Shown piece by piece: positions 1 to 8,582 of a stretch of DNA of 64,000 nt. The stretch spans positions 193,408,309-193,472,308 of the forward strand of contig NC_133665.1 in assembly GCF_037893015.1 (NCBI RefSeq). The letters run 5' to 3'. This DNA is from Macrotis lagotis (lineage: Eukaryota; Chordata; Mammalia; Peramelemorphia; Peramelidae). The notes below the pieces were generated by a model that saw nothing but the letters and a program-made list of their open reading frames with translations, did no database searches and was not told the origin of the DNA. The position numbers were made by a program, and so were the translations under genes. How positions within the stretch are numbered: position 1 is the stretch's first letter; every line of letters starts with the position of its first letter.

Positions 1-609
1 TCCCTTGATAGTTGGGGTGGGGGCTGGCTGAAGCCCCTCCAGCCAGGATCCTAGGTGTCTGTAACTGTGTGCATACCTCATGGTGGCTGCCGGGACTCCC
101 CAGACGCAAAGCAGGAGCCCAGTCCCCAAAGAGCTCAGCCGAGTGGCAGTGCCCCCAACCCTAGTGAGACCCCTCATGGCTCAGCCCAGAAGAGTCCATT
201 TCTACAAGAGGGGTCAAGGAGAGGATTCAACTCGACACCCTCCTGAAAGAACTTGCCTTGGACTTGATCTCTCTGAGTGATCTGGGGCCAGTCCCTGGAT
301 CAGGTCTCTGGTTTTCAGGCCTTTCTTCTGGCCCTGACAGGTCTAGCTCTCCAATGCTCTGATCCCAAGCATTGATTCTTCTAATCCCCTGCTTCCATCC
401 AAGGATCTGGAGAGGTCTGGAGTCTCTAAAGAAGGACCACCAGGGTTGGTCAATGAGAGAGAAGGAGATACATAAGCCATTGCATGGTGATTGTCCTTCA
501 CTCTCCAAGAGAACTCAAATGGCATCACTATGTCGGGGTCCAGCTATGACCAGGGTGTTGGAAAAGAAGGAGACAGACGTCTGGTCCTTGTGGTCACTCT
601 CCTGCCTCA
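1..609. other. Unassigned sequence
   Basis: GC-balanced single-copy-looking sequence. I see no recognisable repeat, coding exon or RNA gene. Short open frames on both strands lack coding character. Confidence 0.4.
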
Positions 610-1010
610 ATCTCTTCCAAAATCAACAAATCAAACTTGCACTCCTTGGTCTGGTATTCAAGGCCTTCATGCAATGGGCACTAGCCCAGTCTTCTAGGCT
701 TCCTCATGTTCACCAGGCTTCCCATACCCTCTTTCACGAGTGCTTTACTCTCCACTTGGAGTGATCCTCCACCCCATCTGCACTTGCTGACTTTCAACTC
801 ATCTTCTAAATCTCCACTCAAACACCATGTCCTTCATGAAGGCACTGGCCCCAGTTAAGAATGACTTTCTCCCTTGGCACCCACCCAATCCATAGGATGC
901 TCTGATGGTATATGTGGCCTTGTGTCTTATCCTCCACCTGGATGCTGACCTCCATGAGGTCAGGCCAGACACTTCCCTAAGCCGGGGGCTGGCAGAGCTC
1001 TGCACCCTGG
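610..1010 (+). repeat. L2 LINE fragment (internal to 3' part)
   Basis: The order of phrases matches the L2 3' third: a 'GTATTCAAGGCCTTCATGC' block, then a stretch of the form 'CCTCATGTTCACC', then 'CCACTCAAACACC', and finally a 'CCATGAGGTCAGGCCAGAC' type motif. It is old and diverged. Strand is read from the L2 consensus order as remembered; a RepeatMasker run would settle the exact ends. Confidence 0.6.
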
Positions 1011-1601
1011 AGGCCCCTCTTGGGGTTGAAAGGCCTCAAACATCTTTACCCTTGGTCAGTGCCTGGGGTCAGCAGGGACCTCCTAAAGCAATGACCACAG
1101 CATTAAGAGGTCAAAGATCTAGAAGACAGGGTCAAGCTGATGTGGGTGCCCACAGGGGGAGACCTGCCCAGGGCAGACCAGGGGCCTGGCCCTTCCCTTG
1201 GCCCACCAGAGAAGCATGGGCAAAGGACTCAACCTCTCTGGTTTTCCTTCCCTTTCTGGTCCAAACACAAGAAATTCGACTCTGCCAGTGATCTCTCCCA
1301 GGCCCAATGTGACCCCAGCTAGGGCTGCTGTTCTTTCCACAGTGAGCAGATTCTCATCCTTTAGAGGCCAAAGTCCTTTAAACATTTTGTTTGCATTCAT
1401 GAGTCACAAAGCAAAGAGAGGGTTGGCAAGGTCAGGAGCTGGTTTGGGTCATGGGGTGGCTTCTGTCAACCCCTGGGGCTTAGGGAAGCTCCCTCAATGA
1501 CTCAGATGTCTTGAAACAAAGGCCCAACTTCTTAACATCAACACTCAACCTGACTTGTGACATGGATGGAAAGGAACCATGTGGGAAGAGCTCAGCTGGG
1601 G
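1011..1601. other. Unassigned sequence
   Basis: Moderately GC-rich. No repeat family, exon or RNA gene recognised. Confidence 0.35.
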
Positions 1602-1722
1602 ATTGCCTCAGTTTCTTTATCTGTAAAATGGGCTGGAGAAGGAAGTGGCAAATTGCTCCAGGGTCTTTGCCAGGAAAGGCCCAGAAGGGATGGGGGAGTT
1701 AGACATGACTGACATGACTGAA
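1602..1722 (+). repeat. WSINE1/MAR1-like SINE, 3' half
   Basis: Begins with 'GCCTCAGTTTCTTTATCTG', continues with 'TGGAGAAGGAAGTGGCAAA', 'CTTTGCCAGGAAA' and ends with repeated 'GACATGACTGA' motifs. This is the 3' half of the marsupial SINE whose full-length copy lies at 3991-4206. The tRNA head is missing. Confidence 0.7.
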
Positions 1723-1724
1723 CA

Positions 1725-2350
1725 GCTCTTAGAATCTAGAGAAATCATTTCCACAGGATGATGGATGGCAAGAGGAAAAACCAGAGTTGCTAGTGTGGGG
1801 CAGGATTTCTTACACAATTAATGAAGGGCAAGAGACAATTACAGGTAAGAGAGGTGACTGTGCCCATGGAGAGAAAGGACAGATGGGAGAAACCTGAAGG
1901 AAGCCTTCACAGGATTTGGTCACTGATCTGCTGTGGAGAGGGAAGGGATGTGTCCAGGAAGACTCTGAGGTTAGAAAGATCTAAGTCTGGGACAGCTAGG
2001 TGGCACAGTGGATAGAGCACCGGCCCTGGAGTCAGGAGGACCCGAGTTCAACTCCATCCTCAGACACTTCATAATGACCTAGCTGTGTGGCCTTGGGCAA
2101 GCCACTTAACCCCATTTGCCTTGCAAAAAAAAAAAACAAGACAAAGGTCTAAGTCTGAGGTAGCTCAGGGTCTGGCTCAGAGGGGCTGCTTAATAATGTT
2201 AGCTGACTGGAAGACTGGAAGGGGGGGGTCCCAGGGGCCCCACGATGGGGTCACCAAGTGAGAGGATGTAGAGGGAGAAGGGCAAGCACCCAGGACAGTC
2301 TTAGGAGAGACCTGTGGGGGCTCAGGGTGGGAGAGGAGGAGGAGGATCCA
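1725..2350 (-). repeat. L2 LINE fragment, antisense, split by a SINE
   Basis: Purine-rich text such as 'TGTCCAGGAAGACTCTGAGG' is the reverse complement of the L2 open-frame region. A younger SINE at 1990-2143 interrupts it. Boundaries are approximate. Confidence 0.45.
1990..2143 (+). repeat. tRNA-type marsupial SINE with clear target-site duplication
   Basis: Head 'GACAGCTAGGTGGCACAG', A box, B box in 'CCGAGTTCAACTCC', then 'CTGTGTGGCCTTGGGCAAGC' and a poly-A tail. A 14-bp duplication (AAGATCTAAGTCTG at 1976-1989 against AAGGTCTAAGTCTG at 2144-2157) shows L1-type target-primed insertion into an older L2 copy. Confidence 0.92.
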
Positions 2351-2640
2351 GGAAGAAGTAGACTCTGGGCAAAGTGCTGAGGAGGCAAGAAGAGGCAAAA
2401 CCCCAGGTCCTACCTTCAAATAGCTCACAGACTAATGGAGGAGAGACCACCCAAACCGCTACACTGGGACAGAGAAGATGGAGGATGATCTTAGGAAGGA
2501 GGAACTGGAGGGGTAGGGAAAGGCAGGAAGAGCTCCGATTGGGAAGGGTCTTCAACGGAGTGGCCCAGAACCCTGTGGAGGAAGCAGACCCTCTGTCAGC
2601 ACCCTGAGGCAAAGCCCTGGCTGTCCCCTGGCTCTATAAC
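2351..2640 (-). repeat. L2 LINE 3' region, antisense
   Basis: Contains the reverse complement of the L2 3' end: 'CTACCTTCAAATAGCTCAC' followed by 'AGACTAATGGAGGAGAGAC', then lysine/arginine-poor purine-rich sequence with 'AGGAAGAGCTCCG'. Consistent with an old antisense L2 copy. Confidence 0.5.
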
Positions 2641-3990
2641 AAGCCTCAAGTCCAGGAGAGAGGCTCCAGATGAAGGAACAGGGCCTCCAGGACAGTTCAC
2701 CGCCCCAAGCTATGCCCTCCATGAGAGAGGCTCTGGAGGGAGTGGACAAGTGGCTTTGGACCCCAGGCTCCTCTTCAGCACTGGGGTCCTGGAGGCCTCC
2801 ACCTTTAATCCCTGTTGGGATGGGCGGCTGGCCGACTGTTACTCACAGGAAAACAAACAGGGCCCCCCGGATAAGACCCAGCGCACCCTGGGTATGTGCA
2901 AAAGGTCACTCTAGGTCTGCGGACCTGAGAGGCCGGACCCAGGGAAGAAAGAACTTTGGGATCTTGAAGTGAGTCCCTGTTAAGACTCTGATCTTGGGGT
3001 GAGGCCAGCCTGGAGGGGAGGAGGGGGCTCTGCTGAGGGCAGTCCACCACCCATTCCTCCATGGTGGGCCTCACTCTTCAGGTGCCCAGCCAGTGGGCTC
3101 CTGCTGAAGAGGAAGCTCCCAGCCCACAGCCTAGCATGCACAAAAGCAGTAGTTGTATTGGAGGGGAATCGAGGGCTCCCTGAGAAGGCAGGAGGCTAGA
3201 GGTGAGGGTCCTGGGACCTGGACTTTGCCCCCCCCCCACACCAGGGTGGGCAGATTCTGTTTGTCTGCTCCCTGCTAGATGCAAAATAGAGCCGCCTTGG
3301 CTTGGGAGGGATGCAGCGGGCTCACAGGCCGGTGGACGAATGCTAAATCTTTCATGATGTCGATTAGTCATCCATATTTTTAGAAACAGGGTCCATGAAA
3401 AATTGAAAGGGCAATTATTGTGGTCTGCTTTGGGCTGGGGGCCTGGTGAGATCACGGAACCACCAAGCTGGGGGGAACCTCCGAAGGACTACCCAGCTCA
3501 ACCCTTGTCCTTAGAGGCCAAGACAACAGGCTCCCGGTCAGTCACTGGGCTGACTGGAGACCTGAGGGAAAGCCAGCCCCAACAGCCAGAGCATCGGCCA
3601 GCCTCAGCATTCACGGCCAGGGTCAAGCAGCCGCTCCCGTGGAACAGCCTTTCCCATGAGCCTCCTCTTCACCAGTCTGTGGCCCCAAATCCTGCAGCTG
3701 ATTCAGCTCTGGAGGACCCAGTCTGGATCCCGGAGGTCCTGGAGGATCCCGAGGTCCTGGCGGGAGGCCCTAAAAGTGACCTCTTCATGAGGCTCTTCCA
3801 CTTGACTTTGCCCCTCAAGGCTTGCCATCCACTGCCGGGAGCCCTCCTCCCTTCTCTTCCCGCCTTCCTTTTCCAGGTCTTGAACCCCAATCCAGTGAAC
3901 ACCGCTCCTACCAATGCAAACTTTGCAGCTAGTGGAGTATTTCCAGTTTATCCCAGAGAGAGGTTGTTTGTCTGTGGTCTTTTCTATGAG
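2641..3990. other. Unassigned sequence with a possible conserved non-coding patch
   Basis: GC-rich sequence without a recognised repeat. An open frame of 220 codons on the plus strand (3403-4065) ends inside a SINE, is proline- and leucine-rich and has no recognisable domain, so it is not called a gene. An AT-rich patch near 3335-3425 stands out from its GC-rich surroundings and is listed separately. Confidence 0.35.
3335..3425. other. Candidate conserved non-coding element
   Basis: A sharply bounded, low-GC, non-repetitive patch with homeodomain-like cores ('GATTAGTCATCC', 'GGGCAATTATTGTGG') inside GC-rich DNA. That composition is common in vertebrate enhancers, but there is no direct evidence of constraint here. 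Confidence 0.2.
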
Positions 3991-4206
3991 ACTGGCAGCC
4001 AAATAGTGTGGTGGATGGAGTGTCTGACCTGGAATCAGAAGGATCTGAGTTCAAATCCTAGCTGAATGACCCTGGGCAAGTCACTTAACCTGTTTGCCTC
4101 AGTTTCCTCATCTGTAAAATGATTTGGAGAAGGAAAAGGCAAACTACTATGTACAAAAAAACCCCCAAAACACAGAGTCAGAAATGACTGAAACAACTGA
4201 AAAACA
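3991..4206 (+). repeat. WSINE1/MAR1-like SINE, full length
   Basis: Head 'AATAGTGTGGTGGATGGAG', B box in 'GAGTTCAAATCC', 'TGACCCTGGGCAAGTCAC', then 'GCCTCAGTTTCCTCATCTG', 'GGAGAAGGAAAAGGCAAAC' and a terminal 'GAAATGACTGAAACAACTGA'. This is the long marsupial SINE with a MIR-like core region. Confidence 0.88.
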
Positions 4207-4242
4207 AGATGTTCTTTATCTTCCTATTAAAATGTAAGTTCT

Positions 4243-4401
4243 GGGGTGGCTAAGTTGCACAGTGGATAGAGCACCGACCCCGGAGTCAGGAGGACCCGAG
4301 TTCAAATACGGCCTCAGATACTTAATAATTACCTAGCCGTGTGACCACGGGCAAGCCACTTAACCCCATTACCTTGCAAAAAAAAAAAAACCCTAAAAAA
4401 A
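4243..4401 (+). repeat. tRNA-type marsupial SINE
   Basis: Head 'GGGGTGGCTAAGTTGCACAG', A and B boxes, 'GGGCAAGCCACTTAACCCC' and a poly-A tail. A short duplication around TAAGTTC (near 4235 and 4403) supports target-primed insertion. Confidence 0.88.
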
Positions 4402-4419
4402 CTAAGTTCCTCAAAGGCA

Positions 4420-4507
4420 GGTTTTTCTGGGTTTTTTCTTTTTTTGTTTTATCCCCAGGATAGTGTCTGGGGGATAGTAGGCACTTAACAAATGCTTGTT
4501 GATTAAA
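4420..4507 (+). repeat. L2/MIR-type 3' tail
   Basis: Reads 'CCCAGGATAGTGTCTGG', 'GTAGGCACTTAACAAATGC' and 'TTGTTGATT', the standard terminal motif of L2 and its SINE partners. Confidence 0.6.
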
Positions 4508-5648
4508 AACATATTTTATAAAGTCTGAACATAACCTGTTAATAAAAATAAATATAAAAACAAGAGGGGTAAAATTCAAATGCTTAACCCTGAACACGAC
4601 AAACCCAAATGAATCAGCAAAAAATAAATGAGCAAAGACAATGCTTTTTTCTGGGTGCTCCTGGGAAGTGGAGTCAAACCTTCCTCTGAGCTCACATCAT
4701 GTGCCTTCCCCCTCCCATCCCATGTGAGACACAGTGTGTCCCCTGAGGGATGGGACCAAGGGCAACGTCCCCCTGCTTAGGGTGTCTACCCTGTCCTGCT
4801 GCCACCTCTCTCCGGGTTACGAGGTGAAAGGGATCAGCCTTCCTTGGACCCTACCCCTTCCAACCCCTGCCATACTGTCCCCCCCAGGAAAGAGGAAGAG
4901 GAAAGGTAGTGAAGAACAAGGTTTCCATTTCAACTGTGCCCTTTCCTGCCTCATTTCTAATTTCTTTCTAATTTGAATTTAGTTTTGTCTGGCATCAATA
5001 ATGCCAGTTCCAGTTCTAATGATTTGGCAGTAGCATTATAAATCCAAACCAGCATTGCAAATTTAATTTGCATTTAAATTTAAACTACTTTAAAATATAT
5101 AAATTTTACTGGATTTTTTTCCCTTTTACCATGAATTCCTGAATCCTGCTATTTCAATTCTTTTGTGCTTCTTTTGCAGTTTGTTAGAAAGTTCATGCTA
5201 TTTACATTTGTTATTAGGTTTGTTAGATTTTCTTTTAGTCATTTTAGTCATTTTTTCTTTCCTTTAGTTATTTTGCTGGAAGGAAATGCACTTGATCTTA
5301 TTTCTCCTTGAAACCTATGTATGTGTGGGATGATCACTGTGGTTTCCACAATGGTTTGATAGGGGAAGGGGGTGGCTGGTACTTTTGATGGCATCTCCCC
5401 ATGGAAGGGAAGAATACACTCAGAGTCAGCTTTAGGAAATAGGTTTCATTAATACAAGTTGCCACAGAGATGAGTTAGCTGACTCCCATTGTTGGGGAGA
5501 CCCTTTTCTACTGACCTTTAAAAGGGAGTCTATGATTAAATTTGTTCCCAGGACTCACATTCCCTGAATAATTCATGATTAGACTAAAATACCTCATCCA
5601 TGTCCCTTGCAGCTCATTTCATGTCTTTGGTCCCTTACTACCTTGGGT
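4508..5648. other. Unassigned AT-rich stretch, LTR-like toward its right end
   Basis: From about 4980 to 5380 the sequence is AT-rich and non-repetitive in appearance, with no recognised family. From about 5385 to 5648 it resembles the LTR-like stretch at 34.1 kb in one phrase (a 'GGTCTCCCCAA' motif on the minus strand), which is too little for a firm call. No exon or RNA gene seen. Confidence 0.3.
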
Positions 5649-5924
5649 CCTTTGGAATTGATTGGTCACTGGATTGCTGAGAAAAGCTAAGTCAGCCACA
5701 GTTGATCACTGCACAATGTTGCTGTTACTGTGTTCAATATTCTCCTGGTTCTTTCCATTAGTTCATTTACGTCTTTCCAACTTTTTCTGAAATCCACCTG
5801 CTCAGAATTTCTTACAACACAATAGTATTCCAGCACTTCAAATACCAAAATTTGTTTGGTCATTTCCCAATTGATGGTTATCTCTTCAATATCCAATTCT
5901 TTGCTACCACAAAAAGAACTGTTT

Positions 5925-5926
<2 letters not shown>

Positions 5927-5972
<46 letters not shown>
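5927..5972. repeat. (TA)n microsatellite
   Basis: About 22 uninterrupted TA units, located within the antisense L1 sequence just after the ACAAAAAGAACTG block. Confidence 0.97.
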
Positions 5973-5975
<3 letters not shown>

Positions 5976-6454
5976 AGTAGGTCCTTTTCCTTTTTTTTGA
6001 TCGTCCTTTGGGGATGTGGGAAAATGAGGACATTAATGGAGTTGTGAATGGATCCAACCATTCTAGAGAACAATGTGGAGCTATGGTTCCCAGTTTCCCC
6101 ACATCCCCTCCAATAATAGTCATTTCCTTTTTGACCATTTTAGCCACTCTGATAGGTTTGAGGTGGTACTTCAGAGTTGTTTTAATTTGTAATTGTCTAA
6201 TCAATAGTGATTTAGAGTACTTTTTTAATGACTATAGAAAATTTTGAGTTCTAAAAACTTTCTGTTCATAGGCTTTGACCATTTACTAACAGGAATGACT
6301 TGTATTTTTAAAATTTGATTCAATTCTCTATATTTTTGAGAAATGAGGCCTTTAGCAGAGATATTTACTGTAAAAAAAATTGTTTCCTAGCTTTTGCTTC
6401 CATCTTTTTTGCTTTCCTTCCTTCCTTCCTTCCTTCATTGTTCTATTTGAATTA

Positions 6455-6602
6455 ATTTTTTTTAATTTTAAAGCATTGGGGTTAAATGACTTGCCCAAGG
6501 TCACACAGCTAGACAATTATTAAGTGTCTGAGGTCAGATTTGAACTCAGCTCCTCCTGACTCCAGGGCTGGTGCTCTATTCACTGTACCACCTAGCTGCC
6601 CC
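6455..6602 (-). repeat. tRNA-type marsupial SINE, antisense
   Basis: Reverse complement of the family: T-rich start, 'GCATTGGGGTTAAATGAC', 'GGTCACACAGCTAG', 'GATTTGAACTCAGC' (B box complement) and 'CCACCTAGCTGCCCC' head. Inserted in the antisense L1. Confidence 0.9.
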
Positions 6603-6972
6603 ATTGGTTTTATTTGTATAAAAACTTAAATACAATCAAAATGATCCATTTTACATTTTTGTAATGCTCTCTATCTTTTGCTTATCCATAAATTCTTCTC
6701 TTTTTCATAGAGCTGGCAGAAAAATATTCCTTACTCTCATAACTTGCTTATGTCATCACCCTTTATGTCTAACTCATCTCAGTTTTTACCTGATCTTGGT
6801 ATATGAGATAAGATATTGACCTATACGTAATTCTGCCATAGTTTTTCCCATGTCAATTAGTGAGTTCTTAACGCAGAAGCTAGAGTCTTTGGATTTAATG
6901 AACACTAGATTACTGTGGTCATCTATTACTTTGTAGCTAATCTATTCCATTGATCCACCATTCTATTTCTTT

Positions 6973-7132
6973 TCTTTTTTCTTTTTTTTTTAATTTATTT
7001 AAGGCAATGGAGTTAAGTGACGTGCCCATGGTCATACAGCTAATCAATTGTTAAGTGTCTGAGGTCACATTTGAACTCGTAGCCTCCTGACTCCAGGACT
7101 GGTGTTCTATCCACTTCTCTACCTAGCTGCCC
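6973..7132 (-). repeat. tRNA-type marsupial SINE, antisense, 18-bp target-site duplication
   Basis: Reverse complement of the SINE with oligo-T at its left edge and 'CTACCTAGCTGCC' head at the right. An 18-bp perfect duplication, CCACCATTCTATTTCTTT, lies at 6955-6972 and 7133-7150. The target is the older L1. Confidence 0.93.
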
Positions 7133-8292
7133 CCACCATTCTATTTCTTTAGTCAGAACCCCATAGTTTTGGTGGTTACTGTTTTACGGTGAGTGGAAGA
7201 TCTGGTACAACCAGTCCAGCTTCCCTTGAATTGTTTTTCCACTAATTCCCTTGATATTCTTGACCTTCTGTTCTTCCAGATGAATTTTATTATTATTTTT
7301 CCTAGCTCTATAAAACAATATTTGGTAGTTTGATTGGCACGGCACTTGTAAGCAAACTAATTTCGGTAAAATAGCCATTTTTAACCGATTGGCTTGGCCT
7401 CTTGGTAAAAAAAGTGACATTTTCCCAATTGTTGAGATCTGACATTTGTGTGAAAAGGGTTTTATACTTGTATTAATATAGTTCCTAAGTTTGTCTTGGC
7501 AGTTAGACTCCCAAGTATTTTGTGTTGGTTATGATTATTTAAAATGGAATTCATTTTTCTATTTCTTGCTACTGGACTTTGTTGGTTATATATAGAAATG
7601 CTTGAGTTATGTGGATTTGTTTTATTTCCTGCAATTTCTAAAATTTCAGCTAGTTTTTGTTTGTGACTCTAGGATTCTCTAATGATGCCATCATATCATC
7701 TGCAAAGAGAGCTGGGAATTGTTTCCTTGTGGCCTATTCTAATTCCTTCAATGTCTTTTTTCCTTATTGCTAGAACTAACCTTTCTAGAACAACATTGAA
7801 TAATAGTGGTGACAATGGGCACCCTTGCCTCGCTCCTCATTCTAAATGGGAAAGGCTCTAGCTTATCCCCATCATGGACAGTACTTGCTGATGGTTTTAG
7901 ATAGGATGCTATTTATTGGTTTAATGAAGGTTCCATTTATTCCTGTGCTCTCTAGCTTTTTTCAAACTAGGAATGGCTGCTGTATTTTGTCAAAAGCTTT
8001 TTGGGAATGTATTACAATAATTATATGATTTCTATGTATTTATATGGTCAATTGTGTTGATAGCTTTCCTAAGACTGAACCAATCCTGCATTCTTGGTAA
8101 CCATTCCACCTGGTCATAGTGTATGGTTCTTGTGATGTATCGCCATCATCTCCTTGCAAGTGTTTGATTTAACATTTTTATATCAATATTCATTAAGGAA
8201 ATTGGTCTGGTGCTTTCTCATAGTATCCTATGGCTTCTATTTGGTTCCGTGTATGTGTGTGTGTGTATGTGAATGGGTGTGTTTTCGTCAAC

Positions 8293-8294
<2 letters not shown>

Positions 8295-8334
<40 letters not shown>
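8295..8334. repeat. (CA)n microsatellite
   Basis: About 20 CA units, preceded at 8252-8285 by GT-rich sequence so that the two stretches are nearly complementary and could fold back. Confidence 0.95.
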
Positions 8335-8335
<1 letters not shown>

Positions 8336-8390
8336 CCAAATTATTTTCTACAATCTAGAGCTTCATTTATTTTGAGATTGGCGCCCCCTG

Positions 8391-8582
8391 AACTATCTTC
8401 TAGCTCTGCTAGTTGGGTCTGACTTGATAATGAAGTGTTGTGACATGCGAGGGGAAGAAGGGCTAGAGGTTAGGGTAGGGCAGTGATAAGACAGATGGGC
8501 TGTTTCCAGCTTCTCTGCATTGTCTACATTTCCATTTTGTGACCTAACAATCCTGCTGTTGAACACACCTGTGTCGTGTTTG
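8391..8582. other. Unassigned sequence between L1 and pseudogene
   Basis: No repeat or exon recognised. It separates the 5' end of the antisense L1 from the A-rich tail of the CRNKL1 pseudogene. Confidence 0.3.

Larger units (their letters stand above)
5649..8390 (-). repeat. L1 LINE, antisense, 5'-truncated, with two SINE insertions
   Basis: The minus strand carries the end of L1 ORF2: the translated 5687-5896 piece contains VLEYYCVVRNSEQVDFRKSW, the marsupial counterpart of the conserved L1 ORF2 C-terminal 'MEYYSAI' region. Upstream blocks ('CCACAAAAAGAACTG', 'GGTTTGAGGTGGTAC', 'GCAAAGAGAGCTGGGAA', 'GACAATGGGCACCCTTGCC') follow ORF2 order back into the reverse transcriptase domain. Many stops and frameshifts; dead. 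The far 3' UTR and tail are absent at 5649. SINEs at 6455-6602 and 6973-7132 and a TA microsatellite lie inside it. Confidence 0.85.

Noticed and set aside
3403-4065. 220-codon plus-strand frame
   Set aside because: Its last ~25 codons are the tRNA-type SINE, no domain is recognisable and GC-rich DNA makes such chance frames common.
5385-5648. Possible LTR next to the antisense L1
   Set aside because: Only a single short phrase resembles the 34.1 kb stretch; no ends or duplication found.
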